Program-made: the position numbers and the translations under genes
In this document: piece after piece, positions 35,560 to 44,030 of the stretch
Layout: every line of letters begins with the position of its first letter
Numbering within the stretch: the first letter of the stretch is position 1
Assembly (NCBI RefSeq): GCF_018449695.1
Contig: NZ_JAAVUY010000002.1
Coordinates: 372,001-436,000 of the forward strand
Source of the DNA: Bradyrhizobium sp. dw_411
GTDB taxonomy: Bacteria > Pseudomonadota > Alphaproteobacteria > Rhizobiales > Xanthobacteraceae
Direction: 5' to 3'
DNA length: 64,000 bases
Notes under the pieces: generated by a model
Database searches by the model: none
Told to the model about the DNA's origin: nothing
What the model saw: only the letters and a program-made list of their open reading frames with translations

Positions 35560-36486
35560 TCATTTGGTGATCGAAAGTTCAGCTGGCGCGCCGGTCAGAG
35601 TACGCTTCGGCGAGCAGGTAATGATCATGATCGCCAGCGTCAGAATGTAAGGCGCGGCGTTGAACAGATGATATCCCGAGGTTACGCCGACCGATTGCAG
35701 CGCCGGTCCGAGGGCCGCGGCGCCGCCAAAGGCGAGCGAGGCCCACATGCATAGCAGGGGGTCCCATCGTGCAAAGATGACCAGCGCCACCGCCGTAATG
35801 CCCTGGCCGCTGGAGAGGCCTTCATTCCAGCTACCGGGATAGAACAGCGACAGGAACGAGCCACCGATTCCGGCAAGGAAGCCGCCGACCATCGTCGCGC
35901 GCAGGCGGATCGAGAGCACCGAATATCCCATCGCCCGCGCCGCGTCGGCACTTTCGCCGGCGGTGCGGATCAGCAGGCCCCAGCGGGTCGTCTTGAAGGC
36001 CCAATACAGAATTGGCGCCAGCGCAATGCCGATCAGGAACAGCACGTTGATCCGCAGCGCGGCGCGAACCTGCGCAATGTCGCTCCACCATCCGAAATCG
36101 ATCGCGGGCAACCGTGCCGCGGTCGGTTCGATCAGCGGCTTTCCGAGATAAAAGGCCAGCCCGGTCCCGAACAGCATCAGCGCGATGCCGACGGCGATGT
36201 CGTTGACTCTTGGTAGCGAGCAGATTCCGGCGTGGAGCGCGCCGAGCAGCGCGCCGGTGACACCGGCGGCGAGCACGCCAAGCCAGGGCGAACCGGTGAG
36301 ATAGGAAATGCCATAGGCGCTCATTGCGCCCATCACCAGCGTGCCTTCAAGGCCGAGGTTGATACGGCCGGAGCGTTCGGTGATGCATTCGCCGAGGCTG
36401 ACGAACAGGAATGGCGTCGAGACGCGGATTGCGCCGCCAAGCACCGCCAACGGGACCGTCCAGAGACCTATCGTGCCGTCCGCCAT
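35560..36486 (-). CDS. Second BMP system, permease 2
   Basis: 308-residue membrane permease with about nine helices. STPFLFVSLGECITERSGRINLGLEGTLVMGA near the N-terminus is the same signature as in the permease of the first system. ATG 36486 follows the stop of permease 1 after a single base, so the two are co-translated. The next gene, 27 bases on, is the isochorismatase-fold amidase. Confidence 0.9.
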   Translation of the reverse strand: MADGTIGLWTVPLAVLGGAIRVSTPFLFVSLGECITERSGRINLGLEGTLVMGAMSAYGISYLTGSPWLGVLAAGVTGALLGALHAGICSLPRVNDIAVGIALMLFGTGLAFYLGKPLIEPTAARLPAIDFGWWSDIAQVRAALRINVLFLIGIALAPILYWAFKTTRWGLLIRTAGESADAARAMGYSVLSIRLRATMVGGFLAGIGGSFLSLFYPGSWNEGLSSGQGITAVALVIFARWDPLLCMWASLAFGGAAALGPALQSVGVTSGYHLFNAAPYILTLAIMIITCSPKRTLTGAPAELSITK

Positions 36487-36487
36487 C

Positions 36488-37597
36488 TCAGGATTTCCCT
36501 TTCAGGAAGCCAATACGTCCATACAGCGCATCGCTCGCGAGAACGAAAACGAAGATAATGCCTTGCAGCACCTGAACCGAAGCATCGGGCAGGCCAAGCC
36601 GGCGCTGCAACAGCCCGCCGCTGGCGCTGATGCCGCCGAGCAGGATCGCCACCGGAATAACGGCCAATGGATTCTGCCGCGCCAGGAACGCGACCAGAAT
36701 GCCGGTGAAGCCGTAGCCGGCCGCGAGGTTGGCGTTGGTGCGGCCCTGCACCGCGGCGACTTCGACCATGCCGGCAAGGCCTGCCGATGCGCCGGCCAGA
36801 AAACAGACGGTCATGATCAGTTTGCCGACGCCGAGGCCGACGATCTTGGCCGCGCGGATATTGCCGCCGGCGACCCGCGCCGCAAAGCCGAACACGGTGT
36901 GATAGATCAGGATGTAGGACGCGACCGCGGCGATGATCCCGAACACCAGTCCCCAATGCACGTCGGTGCCGGGGATCGAGCCCAGCATATTGGCGGCGCC
37001 GATCTCGCGGGTCGATGGCTTGTTGAGGCTGGTCGGATCGCGCATCAGGCCCTCGACCAGATGGTTGAGGATCGCCAGCGCGATATAGACCAGCAGCAGG
37101 CTTGAAATCGTTTCATTGACGCCGCGGTACTGGCGAAGCCCGCCCGACAGCATGATCCAGAGTCCACCGGCAACCATGCCGGCAGCGGCCATCGCCAGTT
37201 GCACGGCCAGCGGCGGCGCCCATTGCATGGTCAGCGCGATGCTGGTCGATGCCAGCGCGCCGATCAGCAGCGCGCCTTCGCCGCCGATGATGACCATGCC
37301 GAGCTGTGCGGGCAGGGCGGTGCAGAGTGCTGTCAGGATCAACGGCGCCGCGCGGGTCAGCGTGTTCTGCCAGGAGAACCAGGTACCGAATGCACCCTGG
37401 TACATGTAGAAATAAAGATCGAGCGGGTTCTTGCCGAATAAAGCGACAAAAACCCCGAACACCCCGAGCGCGCCGACAAGCGCCGCGCCCGGAATGAGAA
37501 TGTATTCGATGGTCCCGCCGTGCCGCTGCAAGAAACCGGGGTCTGCAGCCGGAGAAATGGCAACGGCTTCGGCGGGATCAGCAACTTCTGATGTCAC
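36488..37597 (-). CDS. Second BMP system, permease 1
   Basis: 369-residue membrane permease of the BMP/branched-chain class. Family segments are LGMVIIGGEGALLIGALASTSIAL (~105-128), where the second permease has the ...NLGxEG motif, and AAGYGFTGILVAFLARQNPLAV near 290-312. The start is GTG at 37597, overlapping the TGA of the binding-protein gene (GTGA). Its tight spacing to the next permease (one base) shows a single operon. Confidence 0.9.
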   Translation of the reverse strand: MTSEVADPAEAVAISPAADPGFLQRHGGTIEYILIPGAALVGALGVFGVFVALFGKNPLDLYFYMYQGAFGTWFSWQNTLTRAAPLILTALCTALPAQLGMVIIGGEGALLIGALASTSIALTMQWAPPLAVQLAMAAAGMVAGGLWIMLSGGLRQYRGVNETISSLLLVYIALAILNHLVEGLMRDPTSLNKPSTREIGAANMLGSIPGTDVHWGLVFGIIAAVASYILIYHTVFGFAARVAGGNIRAAKIVGLGVGKLIMTVCFLAGASAGLAGMVEVAAVQGRTNANLAAGYGFTGILVAFLARQNPLAVIPVAILLGGISASGGLLQRRLGLPDASVQVLQGIIFVFVLASDALYGRIGFLKGKS

Positions 37598-38703
37598 GAA
37601 GTGGCTCCGATGACGCCTTCCACCAGATAATCCATCTTCTCGAGCTCAGGATCCTTCTGGCCACGATCGGTGCCGGCCGTGATCACGGTCTTGCCCTTGT
37701 TGTCCATGATCGGACCCTTGAAGATGGTGTAGGTGCCGGCGATGAGCTTGGCCTTCATCTCGTCGGCGTGCTTGCGTGCTTCCGCCGAGACCGCCTCGCC
37801 ATACGGCGATTGCTTCACGATCTCTTCCTTGAAGCCGCCGCGATAGAAGTTCGGGATGGCTTCGCCGGCGGCGATCATCTTGATGAACTTCGGATACAGC
37901 GCTTCCCAGTTCCACTCCGCACCGGTGAGATAGGCCTTCGGCGCGAGCGCCGACTGATTGACGTGATAGCCGCACACCATCGCGCCGCGGCGCGCGGCGT
38001 TCTCGACCATGGTCTTGGGACCGTCGACGTGACAGGTCAGAACGTCAACGCCCTGATCGATCAGGCTGTTGGTGGCTTCGGCTTCCTTGACAGGCATGGA
38101 CCAGTCACCGGTAAAGATCACTTGTGTCGTAGCTTTGGGATTTGCAAGTTTTGCGCCAAGCGTGAACGCGTTGATGTTGCGCAGAACCTGCGGGATCGGC
38201 TTGGCCGCGACGAAGCCGAGCTTGCTGGTCTTCGATGTGTGGCCGGCGACGATCCCCGAAATGAATTGCGCCTCGTCGATGTAGCCGAAATAGCTGCCGG
38301 CGTTCTTCGGATCCTTGTCGGTCCACAGGCCGCCGCAATGCTCGAAGCGAAGCTTCGGAAACTTGTTCGCCATCTTGATCATATGCGGATTGTAGTAACC
38401 GAACGAGGTCGGAAACAGCAGCGACGCGCCGTCGAGGTTGATCATCGACTCCATCGTCTTTTCGACGGCGTCGGTTTCCGGAACCTTTTCTTCCTCGACC
38501 ACCTTGAGGCCGGGCATTTTCTTCAATACGGCCGCACCCGCAGCGTGCGCCTGATTGTAGCCATAGTCATCGCGCGAGCCGACATAGATGAAACCGATCG
38601 TGGTGTCGGCCGCGAAAGCCGAACGCCCGCCGAGCGCGGTGCCGAGCGTCAGCGCGGCGCCGCCTTGCAAAAGATGCCGTCGTGAAATCCTGCCAAAATC
38701 CAT
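37594..38703 (-). CDS. Second BMP system, substrate-binding protein (Tat leader)
   Basis: 369-residue BMP family binding protein, first gene of the six-gene operon. The leader ISRRHLLQGGAALTLGTALGGRSAFA has twin arginines, suggesting Tat export. The mature part begins IGFIYVGSRDDYGYNQAHAAGAAVLKK, then LLFPTSFGYYNPHMIKMANKFPKLRFEH and TSKTSKLGFVAAKPIPQVLRNI. It is a close paralogue of the orphan binding protein at 44843-45943 and more distant from the one at 25724-26803. GGGAG lies six bases before the ATG. Ligand unknown, probably a purine- or ureide-type nitrogen compound. Confidence 0.92.
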   Translation of the reverse strand: MDFGRISRRHLLQGGAALTLGTALGGRSAFAADTTIGFIYVGSRDDYGYNQAHAAGAAVLKKMPGLKVVEEEKVPETDAVEKTMESMINLDGASLLFPTSFGYYNPHMIKMANKFPKLRFEHCGGLWTDKDPKNAGSYFGYIDEAQFISGIVAGHTSKTSKLGFVAAKPIPQVLRNINAFTLGAKLANPKATTQVIFTGDWSMPVKEAEATNSLIDQGVDVLTCHVDGPKTMVENAARRGAMVCGYHVNQSALAPKAYLTGAEWNWEALYPKFIKMIAAGEAIPNFYRGGFKEEIVKQSPYGEAVSAEARKHADEMKAKLIAGTYTIFKGPIMDNKGKTVITAGTDRGQKDPELEKMDYLVEGVIGATS

Positions 38704-39129
38704 TGGTTGCTCCCTTTGGCGGATGGACCGCCGCTAATACGCGGCTTCGCCAACCCGGCGGAGCCCAACAGACCTTTCGCAAGCTTCGTGCCAGAGCCGC
38801 TTTGGTGGGCATTGTCTTGTAAAATATTGATATTATTTAGTATTTTATACTACTGAGCTCCCGTATAAAACTTGTGCAGCTCAGTGAAGATTAAAATATA
38901 GGCTACTTTTTTGGATTGTATGCAAGGGAGTTAAGCAGGCATTAAGCCGGATCGGGCCCCGCCGTTGCGATCCCGGCCGACACCTCAGCTCATTTGCCGA
39001 CTGGTCAACCGGGCTGAGACTGCTACCAGTCGGGGAATAATGGCCCCCGTCGGATTCGCCGGTCCGCTGGCACCGTATTTGTATCGATCGGCCGAACAGC
39101 GCGCGGATCGGCTGCATCACTGGAAGATC
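38704..39129. other. AT-rich divergent regulatory region
   Basis: About 425 bases between the BMP operon and the allantoate amidohydrolase gene. The stretch 38815-38930 is strikingly AT-rich against a high-GC background and should hold promoters for both directions, for example TATATT and TATAAA boxes on the minus strand. No gene is supported. Confidence 0.6.
38838..38852. promoter_or_regulatory. Palindromic operator candidate TAGTAT-TTT-ATACTA
   Basis: A perfect inverted repeat with six-base arms and a three-base spacer, 135 bases upstream of the second BMP operon and inside its AT-rich promoter zone. A further half-site GTAT follows at 38863. It resembles the AT-rich dyads bound by GntR-type regulators; one such regulator gene lies at 44031. 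Confidence 0.4.
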
Positions 39130-40413
39130 ATGAGTGAGATGACTGCGGACACTGCCGGGTTCAAGCATTCATCGCTCGGCGATGAGATCGTCGAGCGGAT
39201 CAATCAGCTCGGAAAAATCTCCGAAACGCCGGAGCATCTGGCGCGCGTTTTCCTGACCTCAGAACATCGTGCGGCGGCCGATCTGATCCTGAGCTGGATG
39301 CGCGATGCCGGTATGCAGGCGCATCTCGATGCGATCGGCAATGTCTGCGGCCGTTACGAGGGCGAGCGTCCGGGCCTGCCATGCCTGATGCTGGGTTCGC
39401 ATTACGATACCGTCCGCGACGCCGGCAAATGGGATGGGCCGCTCGGGGTGCTGACCGCGATCGCTTGTGTCGCCGATCTGCACAAGAGAGGCCGGCGATT
39501 GCCGTTCGCGATCGAAGTGACCGGCTTTGCCGACGAAGAAGGCGTCCGTTTCGCCTCGACGCTGCTGGGCAGCCGGGCCATCGCCGGGACATTCAATGAG
39601 CGTGTGCTGACTTCAAAGGACGCCGAGGGCATTTCGATGCGCGAGGCGCTCACGCAATTTGGGCTCGATCCCGATCACATCGGCGCGGCGGCGCGGGCGC
39701 CCAGCGAATTGCTGGCCTATGTCGAACTGCACATCGAGCAGGGGCCGGTGCTGGAAGCCGAAAACCTGCCGGTCGGCGTCGTCACAGCGATTGCCGGCGC
39801 GACGCGGCTGGCGGCGAACATCACCGGGATGGCCGGCCATGCCGGCACGGTGCCGATGCTGCTGCGCCGCGATGCGCTGACGGGCGCTGCGGAATGCATC
39901 ACCACGATCGAGGAATTGTGCCGCACGGACGACGGCGGGTTGGTCGGGACGGTTGGATACATCCACGCCATGCCCGGCGCGACCAATGTGATCCCGGGGC
40001 AGGTCGCCTTCACCATCGACCTTCGCGCGCCGACCGATGTGCATCGCAAGCGCGCAGTGACCGATATCGTCCGCAATATCGATGCGGTCGCCAAACGCCG
40101 CAATCTGGTGCTGAAGGTCGACGTCACCCATGAAAACCGCACCGTGCCATGCGCGCCGTGGCTCAAGGCGCAAGTCGCGGACGCCGTCGCGGCCGAAGGC
40201 TATCGGGTGTTCGAATTGCCGAGCGGCGCCGGCCATGACGGCATGGCGATGATCGACATCGCCGACGTCGCAATGCTGTTCGTGCGCTGCCGCGGCGGCA
40301 TCAGCCACCATCCGGACGAGCATGTCGAAGTGGCGGATGTCGAGACCGGCGCGCGCGTCCTGTTGCGGCTGATCGAAAACTTTCGGCCTGCCGCGAAACC
40401 CGCCAAGGTGTGA
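39130..40413 (+). CDS. allC: Allantoate amidohydrolase / N-carbamoyl-amino acid hydrolase family
   Basis: 427-residue M20 amidohydrolase. Metal-site motifs appear in order: GSHYDTV (His), AGKWDGPLGVL (Asp), GFADEEGVRF (Glu), ELHIEQGPVLE (His), and GGISHHPDEHV (His). These fit AllC and beta-ureidopropionase/HyuC enzymes. In this purine-degradation setting allantoate is the likely substrate, giving ureidoglycine, ammonia and carbon dioxide. The start is uncertain: ATG 39130 or 39139; a much longer frame from 38965 is rejected because it lacks family similarity. It is divergent from the second BMP operon. Confidence 0.85.
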   Translation: MSEMTADTAGFKHSSLGDEIVERINQLGKISETPEHLARVFLTSEHRAAADLILSWMRDAGMQAHLDAIGNVCGRYEGERPGLPCLMLGSHYDTVRDAGKWDGPLGVLTAIACVADLHKRGRRLPFAIEVTGFADEEGVRFASTLLGSRAIAGTFNERVLTSKDAEGISMREALTQFGLDPDHIGAAARAPSELLAYVELHIEQGPVLEAENLPVGVVTAIAGATRLAANITGMAGHAGTVPMLLRRDALTGAAECITTIEELCRTDDGGLVGTVGYIHAMPGATNVIPGQVAFTIDLRAPTDVHRKRAVTDIVRNIDAVAKRRNLVLKVDVTHENRTVPCAPWLKAQVADAVAAEGYRVFELPSGAGHDGMAMIDIADVAMLFVRCRGGISHHPDEHVEVADVETGARVLLRLIENFRPAAKPAKV

Positions 40414-40445
40414 AAAGGACGCGCCGTGAAGCGTGGCCTTGATCC

Positions 40446-41765
40446 CTAACCCGCGGTGACGTCGACCACGACATCGCCGTCGAGAACGTGCCTGGCTTTT
40501 TCGCGATCCAGATCGCCTTCCCAGGCGGCCACCACGACGGTGGCCACGCAATTGCCGATCAGGTTGCCCAGCGCGCGCGCCATGCCGATGAACCAGTCGA
40601 CCGACAGCACCAGCACGAGTCCGATCGCCGGAATGCTCGGGACCGCGTTGAGCGTGGCTGCGAGGATCACGATGGCCGAACCGGGAACGCCATGCGCGCC
40701 CTTGGAGGTGATGAGCGACACCCCGAGCACCAGCATGAGATCGCCGAACGACAGCGGCGTGTTGGTCGCCTGTGCGATGAACACCACCGCCAGCGTGAGG
40801 TAGATCGAGAACGCATCGAGGTTGAAGGAATAGCCGGTGGGAATCACGAGCCCGACCACCGAATCCTTGACGCCCATCCGCGTGAGTTTGCGCATGATCT
40901 GCGGCAGCACCGCATCCGACGACGCGGTCGCCAGAACGATCGTCAATTCCTCGCGCATGTAAGAGAGGAATTTGAGGATATTCAATCCGGCCAGCGCCAT
41001 CACGCCGCCGAGCACGCCGAGCACGAAGATCGCCAGCGACACATAAAACAGCGCCACCAGCGAGACCAGTTGCTTGAGCGAGCCGACGCCGTATTGCCCG
41101 ACCGTATAGGCGACCGCGCCGAGCACGCCGAGCGGCGCCAGCCGCACGATCAGCCCCATCACCCGGAACAACACGGTCGAGACCGCATCGATCAGCGAGG
41201 AAATCTTCTCGCCCTTTTCGCCGCCGACCAGCGCGAGACCGACGCCGAACAGGATCGCGAAGAACAGCACCTGCAGCACGTCATTGCGCGACAGCGCGTC
41301 AAAGGAAGTCGTCGGGATGATGTTCAAAAGGAAGCTGCCGATGCCGCCACCCTTCAGCTTGTGAGCGTTGTCGGCGTAGGTGTTGAGAGCCTTGGCATCG
41401 AGTGTGGAAGGATCGATGTTCATGCCGTGGCCGGGCCCGAACAGATAGGCCAGCAGTAGTCCGACAATCAGCGCGACCGTGGTCATGGTCTCGAAATAGA
41501 TCAGCGCCTTGACGCCGACGCGGCCGACTTTCTTGAGATCGCCGGCGCCCGCGATGCCATGCACCACCACGCAGAATACGATGGGCGCCACGATCATCGA
41601 GATCAGTTTCAGGAACGCGTCGCTGAATACTTTCAGGCTGATGGCGAAATCGGGAACCGCCATGCCAAGCACGATTCCCAATAGCAGCGCGGCAAGAACT
41701 TGAACAAACAGAGACGTATAGATTGGCTTTCGCGCGACCGGCGCCGTGGCAGTGATTGTCGTCAT
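40446..41765 (-). CDS. dctA: C4-dicarboxylate:cation symporter DctA-like
   Basis: 439-residue DAACS/SLC1-type symporter. It has the serine-rich reentrant-loop motif in TIVLATASSDAVLPQIMRKL (~290), the NLDAFSIYLTLAVVFIAQATN helix with the conserved Asn-Asp-like substrate/cation site, and SKGAHGVPGSAIVILAATL, the second reentrant loop. These fit DctA (succinate, malate, fumarate, also orotate). ATG 41765 follows GGGGGAG at six bases. It ends 32 bases from the convergent allC gene. A 14-bp palindrome lies 20 bases upstream. Confidence 0.9.
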   Translation of the reverse strand: MTTITATAPVARKPIYTSLFVQVLAALLLGIVLGMAVPDFAISLKVFSDAFLKLISMIVAPIVFCVVVHGIAGAGDLKKVGRVGVKALIYFETMTTVALIVGLLLAYLFGPGHGMNIDPSTLDAKALNTYADNAHKLKGGGIGSFLLNIIPTTSFDALSRNDVLQVLFFAILFGVGLALVGGEKGEKISSLIDAVSTVLFRVMGLIVRLAPLGVLGAVAYTVGQYGVGSLKQLVSLVALFYVSLAIFVLGVLGGVMALAGLNILKFLSYMREELTIVLATASSDAVLPQIMRKLTRMGVKDSVVGLVIPTGYSFNLDAFSIYLTLAVVFIAQATNTPLSFGDLMLVLGVSLITSKGAHGVPGSAIVILAATLNAVPSIPAIGLVLVLSVDWFIGMARALGNLIGNCVATVVVAAWEGDLDREKARHVLDGDVVVDVTAG

Positions 41766-41784
41766 CAAAAGCTCCCCCGTAAAT

Positions 41785-41798
41785 TTAAGACGTCTTAA
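41785..41798. promoter_or_regulatory. Palindrome TTAAGACGTCTTAA upstream of dctA
   Basis: Perfect 14-bp palindrome 20 bases before the dctA start, a position overlapping the 5' leader or promoter. It could be an operator; no regulator is assigned. Confidence 0.4.
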
Positions 41799-41919
41799 GC
41801 GGCAAACGCTGAGCGACAAGCAACAAACGTTCCACCGGATATGCCAGCGTCCAGCAAAGCCGATTTTCCGGGATGGCAAAAGGCCGATTTGGGGGCGGGG
41901 AGGAGGCGACCGCTTTCGA

Positions 41920-42600
41920 TCAGGAATCCCGATCGGGTGCTCCAGCCATGGCGGCCTCGAATTCCGCCAGCGTCGGGGTCAACATCTCGAAGCGGTCGCG
42001 GATGGTCGAGCAGGTATTGCCGCCGAGACGCGCGATGGCGTCCAGTTTGGCGGGATCTATGTGCATCCGCTCGGTGTCGATAATGTCATCGTGGTAATGC
42101 GCGAAGACGATTTCGCCCAGAATGATCTGGCGCGACTTGCCGAGTTCCAGTGTGACGTGGCGGCGGCATTCAAAGGACGCTGGCGCTTCCTTGATCCAGG
42201 GCGACGCGACCGCCGAGCCCGGCATCGCCGTTAAGCCGGCCGCCTGCAATTCGTCGCGCCCGGCCGCGAACGGCACACTGCAGACATGCATCGCTTCGGC
42301 GATCGCGTGCGACACGATATTCACGGTGAACACTTCGGTCAGGCGAATATTGAGCGCGGTGTCCTTGAAAGACATGTCAGGATGGTTTTCCACCCCCAGC
42401 GCCAGGATCGGCGGATCCGCGGACAGGCAGTTGAAAAAACTGAAAGGGGCCGCGTTGATGCGTCCTTGCGGATCGACCGTGGTCACCAGTGCAATCGGCC
42501 GCGGCACCACAGTGCCGATCATCAGCTTGTAACGGTCACGCGCCGACAGCGTCCGGAAGTCGAACGTGACATCTTCTGGGGGAACGATAGCGTCCATCAT
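41920..42600 (-). CDS. Flavin reductase-domain protein (FMN-binding split barrel)
   Basis: 226-residue flavoprotein of the flavin reductase-like family (DIM6/NTAB type). The FMN-binding stretch is YKLMIGTVVPRPIALVTTVDPQGRINAAPFSFFNCLSADPPILALGV, followed by DTALNIRLTEVFTVNIV. Such proteins reduce FMN or act as FMN-dependent oxidoreductases. Two neighbouring ATGs (42600 and 42597) could start it. It ends the operon RHH protein, DUF1989 protein, flavin reductase: only 20 bases separate it from the DUF1989 stop. Confidence 0.82.
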   Translation of the reverse strand: MMDAIVPPEDVTFDFRTLSARDRYKLMIGTVVPRPIALVTTVDPQGRINAAPFSFFNCLSADPPILALGVENHPDMSFKDTALNIRLTEVFTVNIVSHAIAEAMHVCSVPFAAGRDELQAAGLTAMPGSAVASPWIKEAPASFECRRHVTLELGKSRQIILGEIVFAHYHDDIIDTERMHIDPAKLDAIARLGGNTCSTIRDRFEMLTPTLAEFEAAMAGAPDRDS

Positions 42601-42620
42601 GGGCTTTCGATTATTTTCGG

Positions 42621-43556
42621 TCACTTGCTCTCGATGGACGGCGCACCGGCATGGGCCTGCAGGAAGCGTTCCTCCCACCACGAGAACAGGAGGTCGCGCA
42701 ACGCGGCCGCGTCATCGTCGCCGTAAATGTCGGTTCGCTTGACGGCCTTGAACATCGCGAGTTCCTCCGGCGTCAGCGCGATCGGCAATTCCGTGACGAC
42801 GATCGGCGTGTTCGGAAACTCCGGCTTGTAAGCAGGGTCGCGGCGCAGCGGCCGGTCGCTTTTGATCGCGGGATTCTTGAAGTCCTTTGGCGTGCGCTGG
42901 CTTGCGAGCGTGGGCGTCCTGGGTACGCTGGCCAGATCGGCGTCGGTCGCCGCGAACACCGTGAGCTTGAGCGGCTTCAACGCAAAATTGCTGGTCTTCA
43001 TCACATCGGCACCGCACACATTGGGCACCGCCAGCACATCCATCAATGCCAGCAGGTCGACATAGTCGCCTTTCCTGGTGGTCTGTCGCGTCATGAAGGC
43101 GTGGCCGTCCTCGTCGACGCCGGTGCACATGAACAGGTTGAAGGAGTCGTGCACGTCATCCGGCGTCAGGCCATATTCGCGCTGCGCCTCGGCCTGGATG
43201 TCGTGGCAATTGGTATGCACGGCGAAGCCGTAGGCGGCTTCATAGACATAGGCGCTGCAGCGCGGAAACAGCACGTCGTTACGCCCGACGGTGTCTTCGA
43301 GAATATAGAGCATCGCCCGCTCGCGCGGCGGCGCCGACCACATGAAGGTGCCGGTGGTCGGATGAAAGCCGTGTACCGTGCGGGTGCGGCCGCAATGCAT
43401 GAACTCTTTATAATCATGCAGGTTGAAACAGTTGAAATCGGCGCATTGGCCGCCCTCGACCTGCTCGATGCGCAGGATCTGCCCCTTCAGGAGCTCGATC
43501 GCCTTGCCGGTGCCGGGCTCCATGACGAATTCGGAAATGACCTGCCGGGAAGTCAT
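42621..43556 (-). CDS. DUF1989 (urea carboxylase-associated family) protein, long form
   Basis: 311-residue DUF1989 protein. Conserved elements are IEQVEGGQCADFNCFNLHDY, HCGRTRTVHGFHPTTGTFMWS, RNDVLFPRCSAYVYEAAYG and HTNCHDIQAEA with a CxxxH/HxxC-like metal-binding look. Short pairs of DUF1989 proteins accompany urea/guanidine carboxylases and act as carboxyguanidine deiminase in characterised cases; here there is one long protein with an extra ~90-residue C-terminal part (VVTELPIALTPEELAMFKAVKR) and no carboxylase nearby. ATG 43556 overlaps the stop of the small upstream gene (ATGA). Exact reaction unknown. Confidence 0.82.
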   Translation of the reverse strand: MTSRQVISEFVMEPGTGKAIELLKGQILRIEQVEGGQCADFNCFNLHDYKEFMHCGRTRTVHGFHPTTGTFMWSAPPRERAMLYILEDTVGRNDVLFPRCSAYVYEAAYGFAVHTNCHDIQAEAQREYGLTPDDVHDSFNLFMCTGVDEDGHAFMTRQTTRKGDYVDLLALMDVLAVPNVCGADVMKTSNFALKPLKLTVFAATDADLASVPRTPTLASQRTPKDFKNPAIKSDRPLRRDPAYKPEFPNTPIVVTELPIALTPEELAMFKAVKRTDIYGDDDAAALRDLLFSWWEERFLQAHAGAPSIESK

Positions 43557-43720
43557 CGCGCGCCTCCCTTGGCGGCATCGCCCTTGTGCGCGGCGGCGTA
43601 TTCGCGCAGCGCCAGCCGCACCAGCGCGATGCGGTCGGCGGCCACGCCTTGCGCGATCGTGCGGTCCATCAGTTCCAATTGCTGCTGGTTCAATCGCAGT
43701 TTGACGATCGTATCGGTCAT
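43553..43720 (-). CDS. Small ribbon-helix-helix-like protein coupled to the DUF1989 gene
   Basis: 55-residue basic protein: MTDTIVKLRLNQQQLELMDR gives a short strand and helix, then ADRIALVRLALREYAAAHKG a second helix, the pattern of CopG/Arc-type DNA-binding dimers. GAGAGGAAG lies upstream of ATG 43720 and its TGA overlaps the ATG of the DUF1989 gene. A perfect 20-bp palindrome sits 32 bases upstream. It may be an autoregulator or partner protein of DUF1989; both are inference. Confidence 0.7.
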   Translation of the reverse strand: MTDTIVKLRLNQQQLELMDRTIAQGVAADRIALVRLALREYAAAHKGDAAKGGAR

Positions 43721-43752
43721 GAAGCTTCCTCTCAGCGTCAACCAGGCTCGCC

Positions 43753-43772
43753 AAATCCTGTATACAGGATTT
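43753..43772. promoter_or_regulatory. Perfect 20-bp palindrome, probable GntR-type operator
   Basis: The sequence AAATCCTGTATACAGGATTT reads the same on both strands. It lies 32 bases upstream of the RHH-DUF1989-flavin reductase operon and on the side facing the divergent GntR gene. The centre TGTATACA is the kind of dyad bound by FCD-type GntR regulators. Confidence 0.65.
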
Positions 43773-44030
43773 ACAATACGTTCCCGGTTTTAACGCCCTC
43801 GAACTCGTGTTGGAGCACGGGCCGGCATCCGCCAGGCGAACGCCGATGCCCCAAGGGATCTCAATATCTCCCGTTTTAAAGGCTATTCGAAGCGCAAAGT
43901 TTGGGCGGGCTGCTGCCAATTATTCGAGCGCATCGAACAAAATTGCCGCATCTTGTGTACTCAATGCTGAATTATCGTATGCGAGATTTCCGCCGAGTTT
44001 TGCGGATCCGGCCTCGCAACGAGATTTGGG
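43773..44030. other. Rest of the DUF1989/GntR divergent intergenic region
   Basis: The gap from 43721 to 44030 (310 bases) holds the palindrome above, and otherwise no supported gene. It should contain the promoter of the GntR gene. Its GC is lower than that of its neighbours. Confidence 0.5.

Noticed and set aside
42621..43919. Longer DUF1989 protein starting at 43919
   Set aside because: The added part reads through the small RHH gene and the palindrome in a non-coding-like frame; ATG 43556 is coupled to the upstream stop.
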